A stretch of 64,000 nucleotides of DNA, from assembly GCF_033439725.1 (NCBI RefSeq), contig NW_026944383.1, positions 4,898,001-4,962,000 of the forward strand, written 5' to 3'. The translations under genes were made by a program, and so were the position numbers. This DNA is from Neurospora tetraspora (taxonomy: Eukaryota > Ascomycota > Sordariomycetes > Sordariales > Sordariaceae). The notes under the pieces are model-generated. The model did no database searches and was not told the DNA's origin. It saw nothing but the letters and a program-made list of their open reading frames with translations. Position 1 is the first letter of the stretch. Each line of letters begins with the position of its first letter. Positions 44,771 through 58,000 of the stretch are shown in pieces.

Positions 44771-45169
44771 GCACAACAGCGGTGTTGTTCATAAGCTTGC
44801 TTATCAAGGGGAACTTTGGGTGCAGCGATCTGGTACTGGGCTCGGTATAACGGCACGGGATATGTCACTTTGGCGTCTATTTGTCAATGATGAGACTGGA
44901 TTAGGGGATTTTACATGAATTATGAACGGGGCATTAATGTTCGAATGCACATAGCATAGCGAGTATTGTAAATATCAACACAGCACTTGAGCTGAACCTA
45001 GTTATTGAACTCGCCAAAGCATCATGTGTCCCATCTTACGCCTAAAACGCCGAGCCGTATCCGTGTAAATGCTGCAAAACGAACCATCAGGATATCCGTG
45101 CAACAGACGTACACTCCCTTCTCCTTTTCTCAAGCACCCAACTCCAAGCCGTCTTCAGTCTTAGCCAGG
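44771..45169. other. Convergent 3' region, metallophosphatase / isy1
   Basis: 399 bp between two stop codons. It should carry both 3' UTRs; no gene was seen. Confidence 0.5.
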
Positions 45170-45989
45170 CTATAACTGATCCAACAGCCTCCTCCTCCTC
45201 CTATCAATGAGCTCCTGCTGCACCTCCTCCATCGTAGGAAGCTCCCACGCCTGTCCATCACCTGTATCGCCCGGCAAAGATTCCCACCCCGGAGGCGGCT
45301 CCAACCCAGCCGCCGCCTTCGCCAGGTTCTCGTACGCCTGCCTCTCCCTCGCCGCCTCATACGCCAACAGCTTCTCGTCCTCCTCGCCCGGCGCATACCC
45401 ATAATACGCCGCATCCACCTGTTTCCTCAAATCGTCTCTCGTCTCCAACGGCTTCTCATCATCCTGCTTCGCCCTCGCCGCCGCCTCAAACAGCTCCTTA
45501 ACACCGGGTAACTCCCTCGCCCTGCCAAAGTACTTGTACCCCCTCCCTCCACCGGGGATCTCCCTTCCAGCCTCATCATAGACCTTCCCCCCGCTGCGCA
45601 TGTAGTTCGGCCCGCCCAGGTTGCGGATCTGCACCTCCCACATGTGTTTTTCTCTCATGAGCTTGTTGATTTCATCGTTGAGGTCGCGGATCTGGTAGTC
45701 GGAGAGAGCGGGGTCCTGGATGCGGGAGACTTTGCGGGAGATCTCTTTCAGGACTTGGCCTCGCCACTTCTCGCAGGCCGGGATGCTGTCTTGCTCGGTG
45801 ATGGAGCGCGGGCGGCGCGTGCGCCCGGCGTCGATGATGCCTAGGTCGGCGGCTTGCGCTTCGCGGAAGCGGAAGAGCATCGACTGGGCTTTTTCGGAGT
45901 TGCGCGCCTGGGGAGGGGCATTGTTAGTACGGGGATCTTTGTGGTTTGGTGTGATTGAAGGAGCGGAAGGTTGGGCCAAGACGTACCAT
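45170..45989 (-). CDS. isy1: Pre-mRNA splicing factor Isy1 (NTC component)
   Basis: Isy1 belongs to the Prp19-associated (NineTeen) complex and acts at the first splicing step (family knowledge). The first coding exon is the ATG alone (45987-45989), followed by a GTACGT donor. The 79-bp intron 45908-45986 ends in CCCCAG. Exon 2 is 45170-45907. The spliced start is MARNSEKAQSMLFRFREAQA, the canonical Isy1 N-terminus; homologues also begin MARN. Reading through the intron instead would give a proline-rich 24-residue start that Isy1 proteins lack. The product is 246 residues with CEKWRGQVLKEISRKVSRIQ, NDEINKLMREKHMWEVQIRN, LGGPNYMRSGGKVYDEAGRE and the terminal DRRRRRLLDQL. It is a clear family member. 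Confidence 0.95.
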
Positions 45990-48594
45990 TTTGGATGGTG
46001 ATTATATGGGTTGCGCTGGGAGATTGGGTGTTGAAGGGTGTTGTAATTGATAACCTGGACTTGCTCTTGGGACGAGGCAAGTAGGGTCGGCTGGTGATTG
46101 AAGGCGCAGTGGGAGGTCTGATTGTGGCCAGCCGTGAACTTTGAAATGTTGTCGGAAATTGAAAGATGATGTACTGGTACAAGAAGGCTGCAAGGCTACG
46201 AACGATGCCTCGTTTGCTTGGTGGTGTGGCGTTCTGCGATTGTGGCCCGAGCTCCACTGCAGATGATCATCAATGGGCGCCGCAAGTCGAACGCGTCCTG
46301 AATTTCAACCTCCTCCATCCAACAACCGCAGTCGTTCAGTATTTCGCCTTGATCACCTCCCGTCCGAACCAACGACGAATTGAAAGAAGCCTCCGCATGT
46401 CGCCTTCACCTTCGTCACCGCAGTATTTACGCGGCTTTGGGCGTCTCGACGAGGCTTTGGTCTGACTCTCACTCAGCTGGGCAGCTCCTTCCACGTCTGG
46501 CGATGCGGCGATGCCCGAGGACGCACCTCGCTCTTGCTCTGACTGAGCATGCGAATCGGACGGATATTGCGAAACGTGTCAACATTTTTTCACCATACCT
46601 ACTTTTCTACTCCTTCGTCTATTTTTTAACCTTTTATTTCCGCAACACCCATCTACCAGCGCCTGGCAACCCTCTTCGAACTCGCAACCACCCCTCCTCA
46701 AGTCGCATTTTCAATTCTCGCAAACTCACCCACCACTTCTTCATTACCCTTACCACATCTCTTCTACTCCCGGGGTCCTGCAGTGAAGAAGACCATCACA
46801 ATCCAGGGTGTCTTGATTCCACCGATAGGGGCATCTTCCCTCTTGAAGGAGTCGACGAACCATCTGGCAGAAGATGAAAGCCCAACAAGAACGGATATCT
46901 GAGCAGACCTCTACAGCACCTCTTACCTCATCGCCTCCTCTTTCCCACTTCCCTCATACTTCTACATTCCCCCCCCTCCTCATCATTTCACAATCACACC
47001 CATCTGGACAAGTGTACACCTGGTCCTGTGCCCTAGGCCCGGTCCGACTGTCGCTTCAACAGTCTACCCAGCATGAACGTCTCACAGCCAACCTTATAAA
47101 TCGCCGACTCCTACCTATGGGGTGGTTCTTATCGAAAAGTTAAGAACCCCTTACTCCATGGAAGGACCGGGGCTTGGTTGCCGCAAGGCTGGATGTCCCA
47201 TCTTGTTTTACAATAATGGGCATCATGTGGGATCCGATCTGCTAGCTGTTGAGGTAAGCAGTCGGCCTAGGCCCAGAGCGGCGAGTCAGTTGGACGGTCC
47301 TCTTCACAGTCTTGGAGTAGCTGGACGCGCCGCGCACCGAGCCCTGCTATTGCCGACACGATGCCTGGCTGGGACAGTTACTCCCACCGGAACTCTCGAC
47401 TTATCCAGCAAGGGTTCGTGTCCGATTGTCAGGGTGAAGCAGAAGGGGTCTGATGTGCTTGCTGCACGGATGTTCTCCTTCGCGCAAGGTACGTTTTCAC
47501 AGCTACACCATGGTCGTGGGCGGACTGTGTCCTCCTGGCTTTTGTTACCCTCCCCCCCTTCACCTTCACCTTTCCCTCTCTCTGTTTTCATCCCCCGGGT
47601 TTCTGTCCGCAGCCCGCAATGACGATAAAACCAAAACCAGAGGTGCGCCGATGCAGGAGGGTACTTTGCTTCTCTCGCTTTCTGTTTCGCGACGGAAAGC
47701 TTGTAGGGAGGCAGTGCGCCTCTTTTGTGTCTAGAGCAGCACCGATGACGGGTAAAATTGTAGTTTTCAATCGGAGGGGGTTTGCAGGCAGAGTTTCACT
47801 CCTCTGTCTTGGGCCTTGGATTTGAGATGGGGAGAGCCATACACCTTTCCTTTTCTTTTCCCAAACAATGAACACGGAGCTCGGTGATGACCGAATTCCA
47901 AAAAGCCAAATTTGCAGGCAGCAGAGCTATAGGTCTACAACAACCTTTCTATCACTGAAAGGGAGATTTGGCTCGTGTTGTCAGTGAGAACTTAAGAGAG
48001 CTAATCTGAGGGCCCCCCGTGTCATTGTCATCTGTCATTTTTTTGCTCATTCGTCGTTATTCATTTCCCTGTTTTCTTTTGGTCGCTGTCTCGGACGACA
48101 AGGTGTAGCTCTCGCTGACCGTCCCTGAACAACCCATACATGTATACATACGTGCTACGCTAGGGAAATATTTGATTGAGGATAGAGTGTATCATAGTCT
48201 TGATGGAACAATGAGAAAAGAAATGATGGAATTGGATTCTAGGCCCTCGCTCCGATGTAGTTTGTGGTGTATTGTCATGTTGGACGTGAGCGACTCGGCC
48301 ACTGTCCTGTTGAGGATGTTTTAAGGAACTGAAAAGGTTACAACAGGGATGGTTACGATAACAATAGAATTCGTCGCTATTTATGTGGTCTCATCCCTCA
48401 CTTTGGGAAACCTAGCACATCTAGCCGTTGTTTCTTCCACTGGTATATAGCTGATATATAAGCCACACACAACACAGGTGTATGCTCAGATAGACCCATT
48501 GATTTCCATCTTTTCTTTTCGACTCTCTATAACCTATTCCCCAATCTTTTCAAATGCTAACTCACATAAGCAATCCCTCACTCCAAACCTCTAT
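45990..48594. other. Long intergenic stretch, isy1 to WBP1
   Basis: 2.6 kb. It includes the isy1 promoter and 5' UTR, a CT-rich block at 46890-46990 and several plus frames (46380-46877, 46874-47143, 47122-47622). One pair can be spliced (see findings), but none shows a known motif. The WBP1 3' end is at the right. I call no gene. Confidence 0.4.
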
Positions 48595-50178
48595 CTACTG
48601 CGTCTTCTTAACAGTCACCTTCTTCCCCGCACCAACAGGGGCACTATACATCCAAAGCGCCACAAAGCCCAAAAAGCCCGAGACCGTCGCGCCGATGCCG
48701 GCAATCCACGGCCACGCGCCGCTGATGGCGTAGCTGCGCGGCCACTCGTCGTGGGCCATGTGGCGGACGGGGACAGTGTTCTTCTCCTCGATGTTGGACA
48801 GGAAGGGGCGCTTGTAGTTGACCATGAAGTTGAAGATGCCGTGCTGGTCCGGGATGGTGAAGACGGTGTGGTAGTGCACGGCGGCCAGGCGGTGCGATTC
48901 CTCCTTCAGGTTGAGGCGGTGGAAGGGCGAGAGCATGGAGAACTCGAGCTGGACCTCGTCGGCTTCGGGAACGTTGAAGCCGATCCAGTGGTCCCAGGCG
49001 AATTCGGCGAGGGAGATTGTGTAGGACTGTGTGTTCACGGGGAAGGGGTTAGTTTCCTGTCTGTATTTGAGAAGGGCAAAGGGGAAGAGAGAGAGAGAGA
49101 GGGAGAGAGGAGATGGAAGTACATACCACATTGTTCTTCACCCGGTACATCGCAGGGTTAGAATCATTCGGCGCCCCTTCCTCCTCCAAGTGGTGCTCCA
49201 CCCAGTTGACCTTCAGCACGCCAATCTCCTGGAACGTCCAGCCGCTAACGCGCTTGGCGAACTCCCTGTTGAACGTCTGAACGACAGGCTTGCCGCCCAG
49301 CTTGGTCACGCTGGCGTCGAACCATTTGTCCTGCAACATCTCGGCCGAGCCGACCACCGTCACGCGCGCGTTGTTGCGCGCCTGGAAGGTCGACACCAGC
49401 GAAAGCTGCTGGCCGGCCGCGAAGAGGTCATCCCCGTTAACCGCCTCGGCCTGCTCCTTGGGGTTGTAGCTGTAGGCAGTGCGCGGGGCGCGCAGGATGG
49501 GGTTGAGAAGCTGGCCGTTGCCGAGGACGGCGCCGACGCCGCGCGGGAAGGCGATCAGCTTCGTGCCCGCGTCCTCGCTGAAGAAGTCCTTGATGCCGGT
49601 GCGGACGGGCTTGGGGGCCGGCAGGAGCAAGACATCGTGCCTGTCGGCGGCGCTGGTGATGTCGTAGTTGAAGTGGTCAACGACGAGGCTGTTGCGGTCG
49701 GTGGGCAGGGTGATGTCGAGCTCGGAGAGGAGGGAGACGAGCGAGGTGGGCGTGGTGGTGTTGGCGCTGAGGGCGAGCAGGATGTTGCCCTGGGCGTTGA
49801 CGAAGTCGTGGAGGGTCTTGGGCGTCAGGTTGGGGCCGAGACCCTTGGTGTGGACGGGCAGGAAGAGGACGTGGTCGTAGGTGCGCTCGCCTAGGTTGAA
49901 GAGGTTCAGGGAGTCGCTCTTTGGTGTTTCGTAGGTGATCTTGAATTCTCGTTCTAGAATGGACAGCTTGATTAGCACAGCCGTCCCGATCTATCCGTTT
50001 GGCCGTCTAACACAGCATTGGGGTTGCTTTACTGACCTTCTAGGTCAGCGAAGAACTTGGAGTAGGTGGCCTTGTCTGCGACATCGTCCAGGACAACCAG
50101 CAACCTGTTGCCAGATGTGCTGATGGCAGCCACTACGCTCGCTAGCGCAAGCAACAGGAAGGATAATAGCGTCCTCAT
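48595..50178 (-). CDS. wbp1: Oligosaccharyltransferase 48-kDa subunit (WBP1/OST48)
   Basis: Subunit of the ER oligosaccharyltransferase that transfers the N-glycan to Asn-X-Ser/Thr. Exons are 50037-50178, 49127-49953 and 48595-49026; introns are 83 and 100 bp. The product is 466 residues. It has a signal peptide (MRTLLSFLLLALASVVAAIS), then NRLLVVLDDVADKATYSKFF and the lumenal DDOST domain (YDHVLFLPVHTKGLGPNLTP, LLALSANTTTPTSLVSLLSE, EFAWDHWIGFNVPEADEVQL, HYHTVFTIPDQHGIFNFMVN, YKRPFLSNIEEKN). Near the C-terminus is one membrane helix (WIAGIGATVSGFLGFVALWM), then a short tail ending KKTQ, a KKXX ER-retrieval signal. Intron 2 contains a GA repeat (CT on the sense strand) at 49085-49110. The gene is divergent from nuo9.5. 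Confidence 0.96.
49085..49110. repeat. GA-rich simple repeat in WBP1 intron 2
   Basis: Mostly alternating GA with two GGG interruptions. It reads as polypyrimidine on the gene's sense strand, between donor and acceptor. Confidence 0.85.
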
Positions 50179-50952
50179 GATTCGTCCCTTGTTGTAGTTG
50201 GATCCGGGAAGAAAATGAAGGACTCCAGGAACTCAGCACATGGGAATTGGTAAGGTATTTGGGTTGAAGTTTGTAATTCTTTCCCCCGGTTCAATGCTGT
50301 CGTTCACGCAAGGAAAGTAGCTTCCAGCATACGTAGCCGTTTGCCAAGACCTTCCCGATTGACCCTGGACGAGTCCACCGGCGCTGAGAAGCTGAGGGAG
50401 AGCAACCCCCCTGTTTGGTACCTCTATACCTTGGATTGTGGCTCGAGCTTCCTTCGAGCTTCGTGGGCGGGCGAACGAAGCGCCAAGCCAGACAAGCGTG
50501 GGACAACCCCGGTCAGCAAAGTGGGACCGTCGTGGATTGCGCCGCAATTGAACTTCATGGAACCTCCCGGCGGGCGACGGCACACGCACGGCCTTCCATC
50601 TCGAGTCTCGAAATCGCGGGACAGCAGCTGCCGAAGCTCTCAAACGACGCCCAACGCCGACGCCGACGCCGAAGATAGCGAACGAGATCGTGTTTACCCT
50701 CATTTGACAGGTCACAGTCAGAGTTAGAGGTATGTCGACCTACGCTCCAGCATTAACTTCCGCACCGCAATCGCAGTTCCAATCTCCATCGTCAACCAGT
50801 GTCCTTGCTCGTAACTCACACCCACTACGTCCACTCTCCACGAACTCCACCAACCCCTTCGAGTCCACGAGTCAGTTTCACTAACACCCTCCCCCGTTGC
50901 GCCCGTCACCATAGAAACGAAACGACAACAAAACAAACACCGATAAACAACA
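50179..50952. promoter_or_regulatory. Divergent WBP1/nuo9.5 promoter region
   Basis: 774 bp between two divergent starts. It contains the near-palindrome CTTCCTTCGAGCTTCG at about 50449 and two TACCTCTA motif copies (50419 and, inverted, 50725). The plus frame 50341-50727 has no motif. Confidence 0.5.
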
Positions 50953-51340
50953 ATGTCCGGCACACTCCCTCACTTCTGGGCCCAGCCCTTCCGCTACCTA
51001 CGCTGGTCGGCCCGCGAGAAGCCGGCCTACTTCTACTCGTGCGTGATCGCCGGGCTCGGCCCGGTCTTCCTGACGGTGGTGCCGCCTGTGCGCAAGTACT
51101 TTGGGGATGTCAACCCGGCGTTGATTCCTGTTACTTATCCTAGTACGTTTTCTACGTCTACCTTTCTTTTACTTCTTACATTGCATTTTGGGTTCGGCAA
51201 GGTTCGATAATATGGAGGAGAAGAAGAAGAAGAAGAAGAACGAGAGACCGGGAAGGCTAATTAATGTGTACTTGGAAATAGTTCCCACCGGCCCTAGGAA
51301 GCAACTTACGGGTTTTGATGATGATACCGAGGAGGCATAG
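50953..51340 (+). CDS. nuo9.5: NADH:ubiquinone oxidoreductase 9.5-kDa subunit (complex I)
   Basis: Accessory membrane-arm subunit of mitochondrial complex I, of NDUFA3/B9 type. Exon 1 is 50953-51142 and exon 2 is 51282-51340, with a GTACGT donor. The protein is 82 residues: it starts MSGTLPHFWAQPFRYLRWSA, has one membrane helix (YSCVIAGLGPVFLTVVPPV), then RKYFGDVNPALIPVTYPIPT and ends GFDDDTEEA. This matches the Neurospora 9.5-kDa subunit as I remember it. The intron (139 bp) contains a GAA triplet tract at 51211-51241. Confidence 0.95.
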
Positions 51341-52042
51341 ATAGAGAAGGACGGAGGTGGCCGATGGATAGGTAATGGTTCGGTTTTGTGCTGAAAGCCT
51401 GGATGAGAGAGAGAAAAAGACAACTAAGCGGATAGACAGGACGCTCTTGCTGTGAACATAAAGGACTACAGAAACTTTTTAGACGACGCAGACGGCGGGG
51501 AGTCTGGAGGAATATCAGAATACAGGATGATATATACCAGATGAGACAAGATCGACTGACTGGCTTTCCTTTGCCTTTGCTCTCCACAAGAGGTTGCCGC
51601 TGGGAGATGGGATGAGCGGGACGGGATTATACACATTGTGTGCTATAAGACTTCATAAGGTCAAGATATTTGACTATGGATACCTCTAGGCAGGTAACAA
51701 CGAGAAAGGCTTTTGAGGTCTATACAATAGGTACTCTCCCGGCAGATGAAATGATCCAAGAGCGTACGCTATCAATACTCGCAATCAACAACTTTTCCAA
51801 CTATTTCCGTGGCATGTCAATTCTATATACCCTCCCTACTTGCTTACTTGCTTGCTTTTCCCAATGCCGAAAAAGCCACCACCAGACAAATGCAAACCGC
51901 TTTTCCCATAGAGGTATCTATGCTTTTCCATTCATCAGAACTACTCCACCTCCTCCTCTATCACCCAGATATCTTCTAACAGCTTACCGCCTTCGCCTTC
52001 GCCTCTTCTTTTCCAAACCCTGATATATACAACATCATCACA
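51341..52042. other. Convergent 3' region, nuo9.5 / BEACH gene
   Basis: 702 bp between two stop codons. Two TACCTCTA motif copies lie here (51681 and, inverted, 51909). Short frames on both strands are without motif. No gene was seen. Confidence 0.45.
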
Positions 52043-55000
52043 CTATCGTTCTCGCTGAATCAAGTTCCACTCATACTATAACAACCTCTCGTTAGCATCA
52101 TGTCCTCATTCAATCAAGCGACTCAATCAAAGAAAAGCAAAAACTCACCACCCGCCCATCATCATCCCCCGTATAAACACAACTCGGCATCGGTGTAATA
52201 CACGTAATCGCCGCCTCCACATTTGCGCCCGTCTCGCTCTTGGTATTGACATGATCCAGTCTCCTGACCAGCTCCAACACCCACATACTGCTGCTGCCTC
52301 CCGAGCCGCCTCCCGAGGAGGAGGCCTTCTTATTAGAATCCACCGTCTTCCTCCACACATTCACCCTCCCTCGCTTGTGGCCGGTAAACACCAGGTTCTC
52401 CTCCACCCACTCGTTCCCGCCGCCGCCGACGGTGCTGGTGCTGGTGCCTTCGTAGAAGGCGCACGAGTGGATGTAGTCGTTCGTGTCACCCTCGGAACAC
52501 ACGTTTTGGTCGAGGATGAGCTCGCCGTTGAGCGTGTAGAGCAGCACGTTCGGTCCGCTGCAGAGCATGATCTCGCCCGTGACGTCGTGGATGCGCGCGC
52601 ACTCGACTGGTCTAGCGAGCGGGAGTTTGCGGATGAACTCGAGGCGGTTGAGGTCCCAGAGTAAGGAGATGCCGTCTTGGGAGACGGTGACGAAGGTGCT
52701 GAAGGCCTTGGACACGGCGATGGTGGTCACGGGCGTTTTGTGTCCGAATAGCGACGAGCGCGGCACCAGCTCGACGGGTTTGCCGGGGCTGGACTGGACT
52801 GTGTACACGGACACGACGCAGTCTTCACCCGCGGTGATGAGGGTCTTGGAGTCGGCGAAGGTCAGGGTGGAGATCTGCCCGATGTGCAGGTTCTCGAAGA
52901 GGCCGGCGGGCTTGCGGTCGTTGGTGAAGAAGAACCGCACGCTGCCGTCGGCGTAGCCCCATTCGAGGAACTTGTCGTATTGCGGGGGCAGGTTCAGACG
53001 GAACGGCGAGGCGCAGAGCAGGCGGTCGAGCTTGGGTGCGTAGATCAGGGACGATACGCGCTCGTGGCTGTCAAGAAGGGGGTGTGGCTGCTTGGTCAGA
53101 GCGTGGACAGAGGTGTCCAGCCTCTTTATGGGACACCTGGCGTGCTCGCGAGCGGGATGGGGTTTGGTGAACGCCTGGTGCGGCGTCTGGCCAAAGTTGT
53201 GGATAATATTCGTCGCAATCAGGCGCTCCTGGGGATCGGAGATGTTATCCAGGTCTGTGCCGCCCTTGTATGATAGCGGATGGAACACATTGCAAGCTTC
53301 CACCGCCGCATCTCCGCGCTGCTTGTATCCGAAAACAAGATCAATCCATTGATGAAGCCGCTGACTAACATACGGGCTCTCGAGCGCTTCACGGTTTTTG
53401 GCGATGAAGATCTTGGGATCCCCCTTAGCCCACGGTGGCAGGATGACATTATCAACCTTGCCGCCATCGCCCTGGCGGGTGCCAAAGTTGTACCCGTTGA
53501 TGTTGGTCAGAAACTCGGGAAGGTAAAAGAACTCGGGAGTCAGTTCACGAACGTCGGTACCGTTGTCTCTTGAAGCGGATGCCCAAGCACCTTCGATCGA
53601 GTAGAATAATCTGTCAGCGTGGTCAAACGAGCCACCCTGCATCAGGATGAATGTCTGCACGAAAGGTGGCAGACGAATCAAGTATGACGAAACGATCATG
53701 GCTGATGAGTAGTGAGTACCGTAGTGGTAAGGTTGTTCGTCCATCTCAGCCAAGCTTTGGTACTTGGCTATGAAGGTATCCATGCGGCTCTTCGTCTGAG
53801 CGCCCATGGGCTTCGAGAGATCTCTGAACGTGGCCGGATCATTGAGATCGAGTTCCTCGCTGGTATAATCTGCCAGAACCCAGGGGAAGACGGGATACTG
53901 TGTGAGATCATTGAAGGTCCTGCCAGCCATAGTGTTGACCAGCATCAGATAGTGAAAATTGGAGATCTCGCCCTTCTGCCACTTCCTCATCATAGGGTTC
54001 CAGGCAGAAGAGTTGAAGATGCTTCCAAACTTGGCACCCAAAGTCTGTGGCGCCTCTTCACTGAACTTGAGACTTTCAAGGCGCCAGGCATCCTCGGGCG
54101 TGGGTAGCAAGTTGGGCCCATTGCTATGAGGCGTCTTGTTCATCATCCGGCTGTAGATCTCGTCTCTCATGGCAGAATTGAGAGCTGTAAACAGGTAACT
54201 CCTACCATCGGTGAAGAAAATCTCGATGGCCACATCGCGGAAGAGGAAGCGACGTTTTGAAACACTAAGAACATCCTGCCACCTCCAGCTGCGCGACACC
54301 TGATCGGTACGGTTCTGGCCTTGCCTACGGTCATTGCTCTGACCGGAGATCATGACCGAGAAAGGGTCTCGGTCTTCCGGAGGTGCCTGCCAGACATTGA
54401 TGATCTCTCCATCGGGGCTCTGGAAGAGGTTATCCATCAAGTACAGGGCTTCTTTGCCGATAATCAGTATACCCTCGGATGCATCTAAACCAATAATGCG
54501 AGAGATGTTGTAGACGTTCTGCACCGTGTCACCCTGCTGTAGTCGCCGCATGACCTTCCGATTCTTGTCTTCAAAGGCATCGTCTTCCTGTTCGTTAGGG
54601 TCATCCACAAGCTCGTAGTCATCCTCCGGTAAAACGCTTTGTTGGTCTGACTCGCCTGGCGCGAGTTTGGGCGCTAGGTTTGTGTTAGAGTCACTTGAGG
54701 GCTCAGCTCCGGTCCTGCTCTGCGGCTGGGCGACGGACGAAGGCGCGCGGCTCCTACGACCGGAGGACGAGCTGTCACCCGCAGCTAGGCTTGAAGCCGG
54801 AGCGCCGCTGCCAGCGTTCCCCCTTGGTTGATAGTCCGGTTGCTGCTGGGCAGCATAATCGGGGAGCAGGCGAAGACGCATGCGATTCCGACCCTCTGTG
54901 CGATCAAGCTTCCATTTGATTTTCTGCTCCCTGGCAAACACCGCTCCAGGCCGATACAGTTCGCGCTCCATCTTTGTGAAGGATGAAGCCAAGAAAGCGT

Positions 55001-58000
55001 TATCATCCTGCTGGTCCTGCTGGAGCCTCTGGTGTTTGAAATGTTCGGTAAAGTAGATGCTCTTCATCCAGGCGTTATTGCTCATCTCATGCCGAAGCAA
55101 GATGCTATCGCGCTCCATGGCTTCGCTATGCCATTGTCTGAGTTTGTCCTTACGGTTCCTCATCCGCGACCTGGCGGTGTCTGCTGTGCGCTGGTTTTCA
55201 CCACGCACATAGTCCTCCCATGTCTTGGACATGCCACCAAAGAACAAGATATCGAGGGACGAACGATGACTGTCCACCCACTCGAGGAAAGATAAATCAT
55301 CCAGCTGGGTGAGCCTTCTGAATCCCCTGGCTAGTGGCTGTTGATCAGGGCTCATAAACTGACGGAACAGCATCGATGACTCCTCAGGCTTCTGGACAAG
55401 CATTATCCGCCACAACATCGCTGCCATGAGACGGATTGGCTCGCGGGTGTCGACCAGCTTGTTGTAAAACTGATACCAGAGAAGCTTCATGAAGTCGTCA
55501 TCGAGATTCAAGCAGTTTAGAAGGACAGCTTGCCAGTAGAGGAGTTTCTCCATAATCGATGTGGCTTCTTGGTCAGTGGTCTGCGGGTCGTCCATGTCGG
55601 ATAGCTTCAACAGAACAAGCTTCAGGAATGTTGTTCTGATGGTATTGACCGCAGAACTGCAAAGTCGGACACTTTTTGTGCTTGAGACATCTGGCCGCTG
55701 TAGATACTCCAGCAGTGTTCCAGTAAAATCAAGCATAGTCTCAGCGCCGTTGATGAACCAGCCCTCAAAGATGGCCTCTGCCATGTGCATGTTGAGGCGT
55801 GACATGTTCTGCAAAACCCTAGGTTCCAAAAGGGCCTTCTGGTCCAGCTGAACGGCGTTTCTCAGCTGAGTGATGGCATTGCGTAAGATATAGGTTTCGA
55901 AGTACGCCTGATGCTCCTGGAAGCCCGGCGGAACCTTGAGGAAGAGGCTGAATCCCGTGAAGTCTTTACGCGACAATATCTGATCGTTGAACACGCTGAT
56001 GATGAGTTCCAGGATGCCCTCCAGAACCACATTGCTTACTTGCTGAGTGGCAACCTTCTTCTTCGGGGACATGATATGGTTGAGGCGGGAAGGCGGAGGT
56101 GACATGGGTTGGTCTTGAGCAACGAGGATAAAAGACGAGGGCCTGCGTAAAGGTGTACCGCGACTTTGTCCCGGTGAAGGGGTTGGCTGCTCAGCCACAG
56201 CAGTATTGGTCGTTCGCACGATCGGAGTGGCTGTTGATGATGACCCGGCCACTGGCCGAATGATCACATCAACTCCGTCGAAATTGAGCGAGGAGTCCTT
56301 AGATCCAAGTTCAGTTTCGGGAGAGACTGGGTCAGCACTGACGACAATGGGATACAAAGCAGATAGAAGTAGCCGAACATAGTCTGATGCCAACGTGAAA
56401 TCACGAAAGCTCTCAGATCGGCTATACATATCTGCCATGAAACGGACAACTGTTTGCAAAATGCTCGCGTGATTGGCGACTCTTTCTTTATCGGGCATGG
56501 GGGCTCCTGGAAATCTTTGGTTAGTAAGGACAATGAAAAAAAGGCAGGATCAAGCTTACTTCTGGATTCAAGTGCCTGGCCCAACTCCATAGATCTAGCT
56601 CTAGGTCTCGTATGAACCGCAGCTAGATTGCCCCCAAATGTGGCGGCCCCGCTGTGTTCGGCTGCTGGTGAGTCCGGATCATCCTGATACCTAAGAATAT
56701 CCCTAAGGCCGTGCTGCAGCATGGCAGTCATGACCGGGAGCACATCTGGGTATACTACTTTGCTGTCTCCAAATATCTCCAAGAGGCTGAAGAAGTCAAA
56801 CGACTTGTCAAAGTCGATTTGGGCGACATCGTATCCAAAGAGGATACTGAAGAGGATGGCCCAAAGAGTGGGAATGTCCCACCAGTGTTTTAACCGATGT
56901 GCCATAATCCAAAAGCCACCGGTCTTAGAGGCGAACTTAGCTGTGTAACTGGTGGGTTGGGTGACAAGTAGACGAGCGAGGATCTTGCACCCATAGACAA
57001 CGATTTCGGGATCGTTTTCGGCGAGCAGGTAGAGTAGCCACTGGCTCGTCGTCAGCACGAACTCCTTTTCTGAGCCCTTGATATCAATCACCTTGTTGGT
57101 CACCGTCTTGGCAAACCTGCTAATGTCCACCAAGTTGTTCTTTTCGCAGAGGATCCTGGTGTACATCTCCAGCATCTTCACGCCGAGCTGCTTTCGTGTG
57201 AGCATCCTCGACCCATTGCTGGAAGACGGCCCGCTATATTCGGGAGAAAGTCGTTTGGCGGTATAAGGGCCGGGGCCGGGGGTGACTGATCGACTAGCTG
57301 AAGAAAGGGCTCTTGGTGTTCGCGGCAATGAGTTTGCAGGAGTATGGAAGGTATAAGTGATGAAAAGCGCAAGAGAGCGATAAACTTCGGAACTATAACT
57401 ACACCTGACCAAGGCCTCGAATGAGGTCAGGAAGTGTGGTAAGATGTCTTCGGAGATGGTTTCCGTCTTCAAAGCGTCTAATAGCCGCTTGATGATACCT
57501 GTATCGAGGGTAGTGAGTTCCACAAGATCATTTCTCAAAGGGATGGAAGGCCACAACGTACGCATGCGTAGAAGTCTACGACTGTTGAATTGGTGGTGCT
57601 TGCTGTTTACCGCAAACGTAACAAACTGCTTGTAGTATAGCTCCTGTATAATGGATGCAGATTTGCGCCAGAAGTCGGGGTCGATCAAAAGGATGCGATA
57701 GGCAAGAGGGTTCACGATAAACGACTCAATGGGGTCAGCATGATTATAGCCAACAAAACTGAGCACAAGGCTCAGCAACTGAAAGGTGAGCCTGGTCTTC
57801 TCATCGGGGCTCAGTGAGAGCCCCCATGAAGGATTGTCAGAAGCAGAGACGCCATATCCCAGTTTGGCACGTAGTAACATGCTCAGGATGGCATAGCCAT
57901 TGTCTCGTTCCATTGCCTCGCTGTTTCTCCAGCTATGAGTGATGCAGTGGAGCATTATCTCAACGGCACGCACGAGGTCATCGCCTGTGGTGGTCCGCTC

